A DNA stretch of 64,000 bases from CAIVAT01 sp964455285 (GTDB lineage Bacteria; Bacteroidota; Bacteroidia; Bacteroidales; FEN-979): NCBI GenBank assembly GCA_964455285.1, contig CAYVVG010000003.1, positions 47,228-111,227 on the forward strand, read 5' to 3'. A program made the position numbers and the translations under genes. The notes beneath the pieces are model-generated. The model searched no databases. It was given only the letters and a program-made list of their open reading frames with translations, and was not told the DNA's origin. This document shows, in pieces, positions 17,628-26,181 of the stretch (the stretch's first letter is position 1; the number at the start of each line of letters is the position of its first letter).

Positions 17628-17700
17628 CTTAAAACGTTATGTCAAATCGGGGTGACTTTTTTGATTGCATGATCACTTTCAAAGCTGTATCTTTTCGTAC

Positions 17701-18681
17701 CTAACCCCTGCACCCCTTCCCTACCAGTAGGGAAGGGGACGGGGGATGGGTAAAATGTTTATAGACACGCTGAATACCTTCCCGGATCCCGGTGCGCGGA
17801 CTCCATGAGAAGGCCTTCGAGGCCCGGGTGATGTCGAGTACGTTCAGGGGGACGTCGAACTGCCTTCCCTCCCGGAAGGTCACCTTCACTTCGATGCCCG
17901 AAACATTGCGGATGATGGCGATGATGTCGTTCAGGCTGTGCCCCTCGCCGCTTCCGATGTTGAACACATGATCGGCGGTCTCAGTCTGAAGTGACCGGGT
18001 GAGGACTTCGTTCACGTCGTCGATGTAAATGTAATCGCGCACCACGCTGCCGTCGCCCCACACTTCGATCTCCTCCCCCCGGATCGCTTTCCGCAGAAAC
18101 ACGGCGATCACGCCCTGCTGGCCGAATGGGTTCTGGTGCTCGCCATAGGGGTTGGAAAGCCGGAACACCCGGCAGTTCAGCCCGTAGTTGCGGCGGTACA
18201 GGCTGCAATAGCTCTCGATGGCGCTTTTGATGATGCCGTAAGAGTTGAGCGGGACCAGCGGGTGCGATTCAGGGATCGGGAGGATGGCGGGAATGCCGTA
18301 CACCGTACCTCCGGAGGAGATGAAATTGAACGAGCGGATCCGGTTGCCGTTGCGGCACTCTTCGAGCAGCCTGACCGTCGAAACCAGGTTGGACTCGATG
18401 TCGAACACGGGATTCGACATCGAGACCGCGGGGATCGTCGAACTTACCAGGTGAAAAACATGATCGATGCCCACGAGGGCGGCGGCTACATCCTGCCGGT
18501 TCTGAAAATCCCCCTCCCGGATCTCGACCTGGTCCTTTATCTTTTCAAGGTTCCGCGTCGAAAAGTTCCGGATATCGAAGATCCTGACATCGTAACCGGC
18601 CTCAAGCAACGACCCGGCCAGGTGGGACCCGATGAACCCCCCCCCTCCCAGCAGCAGGCATTTCAGTTTCGTCTCACTCAT
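17701..18681 (-). CDS. NAD-dependent nucleotide-sugar epimerase/dehydratase
   Basis: 326 residues, extended SDR. GGGGFIGSH (12-20) binds NAD, D36 selects it, and S123/Y148-x3-K152 (NSYGIIK) form the catalytic triad. The C-terminal sugar-binding part has DYIYIDDV and FNIGSGEG. Similar to UDP-glucose 4-epimerases; exact sugar unknown. The last ~18 residues (HFTHPPSPSLLVGKGCRG) are encoded by a palindromic repeat, so the native C-terminus has been extended. Its ATG overlaps the stop of the giant glycosyltransferase gene (18678-18681). Confidence 0.88.
   Translation of the reverse strand: MSETKLKCLLLGGGGFIGSHLAGSLLEAGYDVRIFDIRNFSTRNLEKIKDQVEIREGDFQNRQDVAAALVGIDHVFHLVSSTIPAVSMSNPVFDIESNLVSTVRLLEECRNGNRIRSFNFISSGGTVYGIPAILPIPESHPLVPLNSYGIIKSAIESYCSLYRRNYGLNCRVFRLSNPYGEHQNPFGQQGVIAVFLRKAIRGEEIEVWGDGSVVRDYIYIDDVNEVLTRSLQTETADHVFNIGSGEGHSLNDIIAIIRNVSGIEVKVTFREGRQFDVPLNVLDITRASKAFSWSPRTGIREGIQRVYKHFTHPPSPSLLVGKGCRG
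17713..17738. repeat. Palindromic repeat, 12-bp stem, inside the 3' end of the epimerase gene
   Basis: CCCCTTCCCTAC and GTAGGGAAGGGG flank a CA centre, the same CTACCAGTAG core as the element at 9114-9137. Here it is translated in the minus strand and supplies the last residues and nearly the stop codon of the epimerase. Confidence 0.8.
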
Positions 18682-21600
18682 TTTTTTCCGCTCTTGCGGT
18701 TAGCCGACGACCGACCGGCAAAGATCTTCTTCAACTGCGCGGGATCATACAGCTCCTTATATTGGGCATCGCCTACGTCGGGCCAGATGCCTCTCAGCTC
18801 TTTCGTCACATAATCGACCTGCTTGCCGAAAGCCTCTTCGCTGATATCGAAATGCTCGTCGATGAACCGGTGGATCCGGAAGTAATCGGGGATCGTGTTT
18901 GCGGCGGTGTTCCTGCTTTTCCCGACCACCGAGCCGTCGTGCCGGCGGTGAAAGTTGAGGGGTTCGGGCAGGTAGGCCACATTTCCCGTACGGATGATGT
19001 TCAGATACACGTACCAGTCGCCCGCACACCGGTAGGAAGTCACCTCCTCGAGGCTGACCTCCAGCAGGGCCGAACGCCGCATGATGACCGCGCTGACGTT
19101 CGGAATGATGTTCTTGATCCCAAGCCCGTCGCTCACTTCGCGGTTTCCGGAATTCACAAATGGCTGTTTCCATTTCTCGCCGCCGGGCAGTCCGGCATAA
19201 TAACCGGTCGTGTGATAGAAGTGTTCATGGAGTTTGCCATCCCCGTCGATCACATGCGAGGCGCACCAGGCCAGGTTCACCGTCGGGTCGTTCAGCAGCG
19301 GCAGCATCTTTTCCAGGAAGGTCTCGGCCGACAGGTCATCCGATTCGGCGATCCAGACCAGGTCGCTCTTTGCCTTGCGGATGCCCTGGTACCACTGTTT
19401 GAACACGGAGCCGCTGTTCACCTTGTTCCTGACGATGGTTACGTCATGGTTTTCCGAAAAACGGTCGATGATCCGGTGGCTGTCATCTTCGGAGGCATCA
19501 TCGAGCAGGATGATCTCGAAATCCTTGAATGTTTGATTTACAATGCTTTCCAGCCGCTTCTCCAGGTATTTCCCGTAATTGTAATTGGGTACGATGACCG
19601 AGACCGCCGGCCTGGCTCCGGCGATGGTCCGGCAGCACGTAAGCACACGGGGGAGGTTGATGGCCACCGTATGCCTGGCAAGTACCTTGTGTTTGGCCTG
19701 TTGCCCGAGGGTGTGGCACAACGCCCTGTTTTCGTGAAGTTCGACGATCCGGTTGGCGGCCGTCAGAGTATCCTCGTACGGTACGACGAACCCGGCATCC
19801 TGTTCCACGAATTCGGGCATGCCCCCCGACCGGTCAAAGCAAATGACCGGAAGCCCCAGCTGCGCCGCTTCGAGGCACACCAGGGGGAACGGATCTTCGC
19901 GCGAGGAGAGCAGGAACACGTTGCTGGCGGCGAAATAGTCCTTGAAATCGAGCCGGGTGCCCAGGAAAGTCAGTTCGTTTTCCAGGCCGTACTCCCTGAC
20001 TTTTGAGAATACCGTATCCCAGGAACCGTACACCGGGTAAACATTGGTGTCGTCGGTGGGACCGATCCAGTAAAAATGGCAGCTTCCGGGACGGATCTCC
20101 TTCACGTGGCGGGCGATCTCCACGAAAAGATCGGCGCCTTTCCTCCAGAAAAGTCCGGCCGAGCAAGCCATAACGATGAATTTTTCCTTCTCCAGTCCCA
20201 GTTGTTCGCGGAGGCGAAGCTTTTCTGTCGCCGAAGGGGTTGCGATCTCCTTCCCTTCAATGAAATCGTGGATCACCCGTATCTTATCCTCTTTGATCTT
20301 CAGGTCGTTGACCAGGTTGTCGGCCACTGCCCTGCTCCCCGCGATGTAGAACGCAGTGTGGGCCGTTACATCCCCGACGAAATCGCGGGCGTAATAACCG
20401 ATGCTCATCTTGAGTTCGTGGATGTGGGAGATGACCGGCGCACCCAGGTGCCGGATGGCATGATAGCTTTTCCCGGCCGCGATGGAGCTTCCGAATACCA
20501 GGTCGGGTTTCCCTTCGCAGAACTTCAGGATCTCTTCAACCTGGTCATCTATCTTCGGATGAAGGTGCTGCAATTCATTGAATACCAGCGTTTCGTCGAT
20601 TTCATGAAAGCGGCCGAGCAGGCGTCCGCCGTAGTTGGTCATGATGCGGAGATCGACGGAGGTGTGGTTTTGGAACCACTTCAGCATGGAGATCAGCAGC
20701 ATCTGGGCGCCCCCGAGGTGAGCGTCGTGCGAGATGAAAAGCACTTTGAACGGGGATGCCGGTTTCCCGGGTCCGAGATTCGCCCGGGGATGAAGGTCCG
20801 GTTGTATGATCGACCACGCCTTTTCGCGCGAGAAGTTCTCCTTCACGAATTCGAAAGCCTGTTCCGACCTCGACTTCAGCTGATCCTCAGCGGAATAGAC
20901 GTTTACCACCGCTTCGACGAAGGCTTCGGCGGTGTCGGCCACCGTGATGGCCGGTCCGGCGCCGTTGAGCCCTTCGGCACCGATGGAGGTGGTGATCACC
21001 GGCAGGCCGTGGTACATCGCTTCGACCAGCTTGCCTTTCAGGCCGGCCCCGAAACGCAGCGGCGCGATCACCAGGCGGCACCGGCGGTAATACTCCATGA
21101 GTTCGTCATCATCCACGTACCCTGTGACATGGATATGTCCGCCGGCCCGGGCCCGGATCTCCTGAGGGGGATGGGAGCCGATGATGAACAGGTCGAGGCC
21201 GGGGATCTGCCGGTCGATGAGCGGGCAGATATCATCGAGCAGCCAGGCGACGGCATCGCGGTTGGGTTCGTGCATGAAACCGCCCACGAACATGATCCCT
21301 TTCCGCTCCTCCGGCCTGTACCGGGGTTTGTGGAAAGTTTCATAGATCAGCAGGGCGATGGTCCGCGCGGGTCCCCGCAGGCGGAATTCCTTCTGCACGA
21401 TCTCCGTTTCGGCCTGCGACGGGTAATAGACCGCATCGACATTCTCGATGAGATACTTCTCCATCTCCTTCGAACGCTCGGAGATCTTCAGCAACTCCTC
21501 ATCCTTTTCGACCAGGTACTTCCGGTACTCGCGCAGGAAATGCAGGTCATGCCCGTAGAACAGCACCCGTGCCCGGGTAAGTTCGCGGACGACGCCGAGG

Positions 21601-24600
21601 TATTTGATCGCGACGACGGGCCGGCTGATGAATGCCAGCCCGAAATGCATCCCGTTCGTTTTCAGCCAGGTGCGCCAGTTCTTCTCACAACAATCGCCAT
21701 AGAGGATCTCCACCCCCCGTTGTTGAAAATAGTCCACGTAACAGCCGATGGGATAGAAATTATCCCCGATGAATTTAAGGACGATGCCGTGATCGGTAAA
21801 AAGGTCCATGTACGCTTTCATGCTCCGCGACCCCGCGTCCTTGTCGAACGTCGGCACGTAATGGTCGATCATCAGCATGTAGGTTTTCCGCTGTCCCCGC
21901 TCCCGAGCTACGAAAAGGTTGCCCGGGGAGGAGGTCATGTGGTGGTTTTCCAGGGTCTCCTGCCATTTCCGGTAAAAGACCTCTCTCGCTTCCGGGAAAA
22001 TGAAATTCTCGGAACGTCCTGCCAGGACATGGGCCCGGGGCTGGAAGATGACTTTATACCCCCACCAACGGGTCGCCATGGAAAGGTCGTACGCCAGGAA
22101 GGGCCATGGATCGGCCGTGTACAAGGCATGACCGACCCAATCCCGGAAGATCTGTTTTTTCACCATGACAAACCGGTCGCCTGAATCCACTTCGTGGAGG
22201 TAAAGGTGCTCGGGATCGTAGGGCCCCTGGTTGGCGCCGATCCGGGCGGTGCAACCGTTCTCCCAGATGACCACCCCTGCCGATTCGAGCATCTGATCCC
22301 GTTTCCACACCTGGGGCACCACCATCGCCCAATCTTCCCGCCGGGCCAGCGTCTCTTCGCAGGCCTCCAGGGCGCCCGGCAGCACCTGCACGCCGGGATG
22401 CATGAGGATCACATTCCGGATCGGGGAGGCCGGGTCCAGCAGGGTCGCGATCTCCTTCGGGGTCATCGTACCGATGCCGGGAACCGGCGGCCCGGCAAAA
22501 CCGGGATTGCCGGTAACCACGAATTTCATGGGCCGCCGGGCATTCGCGGCGACCGACCGGGCCGCTTCTTCCAGCGGAAGCTCACCCGGCTGGAAAAAGA
22601 CCACCAGGATCTCCGGGTCGGGGGGATCGGGAAAAGCGAGCCCTCCTTCCGAAGCGGGCCCTGGAGCAGGCCGGGGCGCCTGCACCGGGGAAACGGGAAT
22701 CGCCCGGGCTGCCTGTGCCCGTTGTCGCTGGGCCTCCCGTTCCGGGGTTTTCAGCCTCTGCATGAATGCAGCCCAACTGCCCCCGTGGAGAGCCCGGATA
22801 AAACGCACGGGATGGGCAACGGCCCCGGCGAGGGTCTTCACGACCAGCCAGCGCCGGGAGCCGAAAGGAAAAAGCAGATAGAACAGTTTGAAGATCCCGT
22901 CGATGGCAAGGCGCAGCGGCCGGGTCAGGCGCCAGGACAGAGATTGTTCGAGTGCCGTTTGCCGGGATGCCAGCCGCCGGATCTCCGCCTCCTGCCGTTC
23001 ACTCTTCCGGGCCAGTTCATCCTTTCGCTGTTCAAGCAGGTCGATGGTTTCGAGCGCGGCGGTGTGCTCCGACTGAAGTCCGGCCGCTTGATCTTCCGAT
23101 TTTTTCAGCGCGGCGGCGGCCTCTTCGAGCCGTTGCTTCAGAAGGTCCGTTTCCGACGTCATCGCGGCAACCATCCGTTCCTTCTCTTCTGTGACCGCGG
23201 CCAGCAACTGTTCCATTTCCGCCAGCCCGGCTTCTTTTGCGGCGAGATCCGATGCCAGGCCCGAGACTTTCTCCTCCAGGGTGCGGATAACGTCGTTCTG
23301 CCGGTCAATCCGGCCCGTCAATTCGGCGGTCGTGTCAATCTGCCGCTGCAATTCAAGGTCCCTGAAACGAAGGTCGGCCGACAGCCGGCTCAAGGTGCTG
23401 CCGGACTCCTGCAGCCGGTCTGCCAGTTCCCCGATCCTGGCATCGCGTTCCTGCAATTGCTGCTCGAGCTGCCGGATGACCTCGCCGAACCGGATCAGCT
23501 GATTATCCTTGATCTGTATGGAATTCTCCTTGTCGGCCAGCTGGCGCCCTTTCGCCAGCAGGAGTTCATCCTTCTCCTGGAGCAGCCCCTCCTTGCCCTG
23601 GAGCAGTTGCTCCTTTTCCTGCAACTGCGCCTCCTTGGCCAGGATCTGGTCCTCCTTTTTCCCAACGCGTTTTTCCTGTTCGATGATCAGGTCCCGTTTT
23701 TGCTGCAGATGGGCCTCCTTATCGCTGATATGCTGTTCGAGCAGGTTGAGCTGGTTCACCAGTGCCAGGATCTGCCGGTCCTTTTCGGAGACATTCCGGG
23801 TCAGTTCTTCGATCTTCGCTGCAGCCCGTTCATTTTCAGCGCCAAGCCTGCCCGACAGCGCGTCGATCTCTTCACGGGTCGAGGAGAGCTGCGACTGCAG
23901 CTGTTCCGCTGCTGCGTAAAAGGCCCTCGATTCTTCATCCCTTTCTTCGATCTCTTTCATGGTTTGGATGATGTCGGTCTCTTCCGCAAGTGCTTCGCGG
24001 GTGGCCTGCAGGAATCGCAGACCGTATCTTTTATCCGGTTCCAGGTGGGCTCCTTCCGCCCATTCATTCCAGGCATTCAGGAAGACCAGGTTCTCGTCGC
24101 CCCGGTTTTCCTTCCGTGTGAGCCCGATCACGGCTTTCAGGTAAAGCTTGTACAGTTCGGGCGAGGAGTTGAGGTAGACCGTGCTGGCATGGTCTCTCCG
24201 TGGCGTGTTGTCCCACGAAGGAAAGGCGCCGCGGAAAAAGGTGAATCCGGGTTTTGGGATGGTGACCATGTGCTGCACCACGCTCGGAAAGTTGATGAGC
24301 CAGTTGTCGGACAGCGAGGCGGGATCCATCTGATGAAGGGCGGCAAAGACAGATTTGTCGATCTTGCACCGGTCGGTGTAGTCAAGCGGGAACTGTACCG
24401 TGGCGTCGTATCCCAGCGGGCGGGGGTCGATATCCTTGATAAAGTTGTTGACAGCGCAGATATACAGATCACTCCCGGTCTCCTTCAACACGGCCTGTCG
24501 CCATATCTCCGCGGTCTTTGCCGGATCGGGGAGCAGTTCGGGACGGTACACGAGCAGCAGGAGCCGTTCGCCCACCCGGATATACCGGGGATCTTTCAAT

Positions 24601-25049
24601 GCCGGGAGGATCGATCCGATGAAGCGTTTATCGTCCCTGGCCGAATGGGATTGACGGATGAGGATATCATCCTGGTGCCCGTCCCACCGGCGGGACCAAT
24701 TCTCGTTGGCCCAGCACAGGCAGAAGGGAAAATCGGGCTTGCCCGATGCCAGCATCTCATCGAGCGGACGGTGAAGCAGGCGTTTGCCGTTGAAATAATA
24801 GTAGTAGTAACAAAAACCGTATATTCCATGCTCCCGGGCCAGGCGTGCCTGGGCCTCCCTGGCCTCGGGAAGCCGGAGGTCATAAAACCCGAGGTCGGCC
24901 GGGAGATGCGGCTGGTAATGTCCCGGGAACAAGGGTTTCGCGGCGGTCACATTCGTCCATTCCGTAAACCCGGCCCCCCACCAGGCATCGTTCTCCGGGA
25001 TCGGGTGGAATTGCGGAAGGTAAAAAGCGATCAGGCGGACGTCGTTCAT
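18678..25049 (-). CDS. Giant multidomain glycosyltransferase: WbsX - coiled coil - GT2-like - GT4 - GT4 - GT2
   Basis: 2123 residues. Residues 1-355 are a WbsX domain (FYLPQFHPIPENDAWWGAGF, FLNAWNEWAEGAHLEPD). About 370-700 is a long Glu/Gln/Lys-rich coiled coil, ending in the SLSWRLTRPLR motif common in O-antigen transferases. About 805-1010 is a GT-A-like domain that looks degenerate. About 1055-1400 is a GT4 domain (FVGGFMHEPN, GAGLKGKLVEAMYHGLPV). About 1430-1800 is a second GT4 (SHDAHLGGAQML, EDPFPLVCLEAAQLG). About 1814-2090 is GT2 (SVIVPNYNYG, LLDDASEDD, AESDD). It probably performs several consecutive transfers in one cytoplasmic polypeptide. Its stop overlaps the next gene's start. 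Confidence 0.88.
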   Translation of the reverse strand: MNDVRLIAFYLPQFHPIPENDAWWGAGFTEWTNVTAAKPLFPGHYQPHLPADLGFYDLRLPEAREAQARLAREHGIYGFCYYYYYFNGKRLLHRPLDEMLASGKPDFPFCLCWANENWSRRWDGHQDDILIRQSHSARDDKRFIGSILPALKDPRYIRVGERLLLLVYRPELLPDPAKTAEIWRQAVLKETGSDLYICAVNNFIKDIDPRPLGYDATVQFPLDYTDRCKIDKSVFAALHQMDPASLSDNWLINFPSVVQHMVTIPKPGFTFFRGAFPSWDNTPRRDHASTVYLNSSPELYKLYLKAVIGLTRKENRGDENLVFLNAWNEWAEGAHLEPDKRYGLRFLQATREALAEETDIIQTMKEIEERDEESRAFYAAAEQLQSQLSSTREEIDALSGRLGAENERAAAKIEELTRNVSEKDRQILALVNQLNLLEQHISDKEAHLQQKRDLIIEQEKRVGKKEDQILAKEAQLQEKEQLLQGKEGLLQEKDELLLAKGRQLADKENSIQIKDNQLIRFGEVIRQLEQQLQERDARIGELADRLQESGSTLSRLSADLRFRDLELQRQIDTTAELTGRIDRQNDVIRTLEEKVSGLASDLAAKEAGLAEMEQLLAAVTEEKERMVAAMTSETDLLKQRLEEAAAALKKSEDQAAGLQSEHTAALETIDLLEQRKDELARKSERQEAEIRRLASRQTALEQSLSWRLTRPLRLAIDGIFKLFYLLFPFGSRRWLVVKTLAGAVAHPVRFIRALHGGSWAAFMQRLKTPEREAQRQRAQAARAIPVSPVQAPRPAPGPASEGGLAFPDPPDPEILVVFFQPGELPLEEAARSVAANARRPMKFVVTGNPGFAGPPVPGIGTMTPKEIATLLDPASPIRNVILMHPGVQVLPGALEACEETLARREDWAMVVPQVWKRDQMLESAGVVIWENGCTARIGANQGPYDPEHLYLHEVDSGDRFVMVKKQIFRDWVGHALYTADPWPFLAYDLSMATRWWGYKVIFQPRAHVLAGRSENFIFPEAREVFYRKWQETLENHHMTSSPGNLFVARERGQRKTYMLMIDHYVPTFDKDAGSRSMKAYMDLFTDHGIVLKFIGDNFYPIGCYVDYFQQRGVEILYGDCCEKNWRTWLKTNGMHFGLAFISRPVVAIKYLGVVRELTRARVLFYGHDLHFLREYRKYLVEKDEELLKISERSKEMEKYLIENVDAVYYPSQAETEIVQKEFRLRGPARTIALLIYETFHKPRYRPEERKGIMFVGGFMHEPNRDAVAWLLDDICPLIDRQIPGLDLFIIGSHPPQEIRARAGGHIHVTGYVDDDELMEYYRRCRLVIAPLRFGAGLKGKLVEAMYHGLPVITTSIGAEGLNGAGPAITVADTAEAFVEAVVNVYSAEDQLKSRSEQAFEFVKENFSREKAWSIIQPDLHPRANLGPGKPASPFKVLFISHDAHLGGAQMLLISMLKWFQNHTSVDLRIMTNYGGRLLGRFHEIDETLVFNELQHLHPKIDDQVEEILKFCEGKPDLVFGSSIAAGKSYHAIRHLGAPVISHIHELKMSIGYYARDFVGDVTAHTAFYIAGSRAVADNLVNDLKIKEDKIRVIHDFIEGKEIATPSATEKLRLREQLGLEKEKFIVMACSAGLFWRKGADLFVEIARHVKEIRPGSCHFYWIGPTDDTNVYPVYGSWDTVFSKVREYGLENELTFLGTRLDFKDYFAASNVFLLSSREDPFPLVCLEAAQLGLPVICFDRSGGMPEFVEQDAGFVVPYEDTLTAANRIVELHENRALCHTLGQQAKHKVLARHTVAINLPRVLTCCRTIAGARPAVSVIVPNYNYGKYLEKRLESIVNQTFKDFEIILLDDASEDDSHRIIDRFSENHDVTIVRNKVNSGSVFKQWYQGIRKAKSDLVWIAESDDLSAETFLEKMLPLLNDPTVNLAWCASHVIDGDGKLHEHFYHTTGYYAGLPGGEKWKQPFVNSGNREVSDGLGIKNIIPNVSAVIMRRSALLEVSLEEVTSYRCAGDWYVYLNIIRTGNVAYLPEPLNFHRRHDGSVVGKSRNTAANTIPDYFRIHRFIDEHFDISEEAFGKQVDYVTKELRGIWPDVGDAQYKELYDPAQLKKIFAGRSSANRKSGKK

Positions 25050-25129
25050 CGGGCAATCCAGTTCTCGATTTGGCTGGTAAAGTTAACTTTTTTATTTTTC
25101 TTCGGATGGGAGAGGGTTGCTGCATCATG

Positions 25130-26176
25130 CTAACCGATGTCGGAATACCTGATGTACCATTCATAATACCCGCCCGTGTGTTCGTCGACGTGATAGGGAT
25201 CAGGAAAGGCTGCCTGCAGGTCGGGCCTGCTCAGGTAAAGACGGCGCATTTCGGGGGTGATGGGTTCCCCGTTCCGGAACCTATCGTAATGCCAAACCGA
25301 CTTCGCTGCTTCCGCCTGCCCGTTCCGCTTCAGTTCTTGTTCATACCATTCCCACATTTCCCTGAGCAGGTGGTTATCGCCGCCGTACTGCGACAGGCTG
25401 GTGTGACCGGCTCCCGAGTCGAACCCGGTGAAGTGGTAAAACCGCAGGGGCCGGCCGCCGGCAAGCAGCATTCCTTCATCCGACATCGTCACGGGCCGCA
25501 TGTTGATGTTCCAGGTGGCCACGTTGTAGCCCGGGTCACGCAGGATGTACGATTCGTCGAAGAAAGCGGGCACATGATCGCACCATTTCTGGTCGGTGAA
25601 GAGCCCGGAAGCTTTGTCGTCGTAACAGAAATGGTAGAGGCGGTGAGCCCACCACCGCGCGAAATCCCTGCCCTGCCCTTCGTTTCTCACCGCGAAAAAT
25701 CCCAGGTTGAAGATCCCGTGTTGCATGGCGCATATCTCATGGTCGATGATCGCCTGAAGGTCGGTGTTCGGTGTGGTCAGATGCGGGGTGAGGATGACCG
25801 GGTGATGGTCAAGCAGGCGTTCCAGTTCGTCGAGGGGGTTGAAGATCACCATGTCCGGGTCGAAATAGAGCACCTTCCGGGGTTGAAAGGTATCCAGGAC
25901 ATATTGGAGCCCGGGTCCTTTCATGGCTGTGCACAGTTCCACCACCGAATGCCTGAATATCCATTGCTGCCGGTTTTCCAGGGGGATCTGCTCAGGACAG
26001 ATCACGTTGTCGAAAGGTTCCTCTTCGATCAGGACACCCTCCGGAAGCCGGTCCGACAACAGCACATCGAATGTCCATCCAGGATGGAATTTTTTCAGGC
26101 TCTTGGCAAGGATCCTCGCTTTGGGAAGATACGAAGAGGTGATGGAAGTCAGGCATCTGACGGCAGGTGTATCCAT
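25130..26176 (-). CDS. Glycosyltransferase (GT-A fold, GT8-like)
   Basis: 348 residues. Begins with a nucleotide-binding pattern (VRCLTSITSSYLPKARILAKSL) and carries a DxD-type metal motif in KVLYFDPDMVIFNPL (about 103-117), followed by a conserved HGIFNLGFFAVR segment. This resembles GT8-like transferases; donor and acceptor are unknown. It starts five bases after the stop of the GT2-GT4 gene, so they are co-transcribed. Confidence 0.75.
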   Translation of the reverse strand: MDTPAVRCLTSITSSYLPKARILAKSLKKFHPGWTFDVLLSDRLPEGVLIEEEPFDNVICPEQIPLENRQQWIFRHSVVELCTAMKGPGLQYVLDTFQPRKVLYFDPDMVIFNPLDELERLLDHHPVILTPHLTTPNTDLQAIIDHEICAMQHGIFNLGFFAVRNEGQGRDFARWWAHRLYHFCYDDKASGLFTDQKWCDHVPAFFDESYILRDPGYNVATWNINMRPVTMSDEGMLLAGGRPLRFYHFTGFDSGAGHTSLSQYGGDNHLLREMWEWYEQELKRNGQAEAAKSVWHYDRFRNGEPITPEMRRLYLSRPDLQAAFPDPYHVDEHTGGYYEWYIRYSDIG

Positions 26177-26181
26177 GGCGG

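Noticed and set aside
20076..22184. Plus-strand open frame of 702 codons
   Set aside because: It is antisense to the GT4 and GT-A domains of the same gene and has no recognisable motif.
22194..25133. Plus-strand open frame of 979 codons opposite the giant glycosyltransferase
   Set aside because: It is low-complexity, has no domain and mirrors the coding strand; high GC leaves the antisense frame open.
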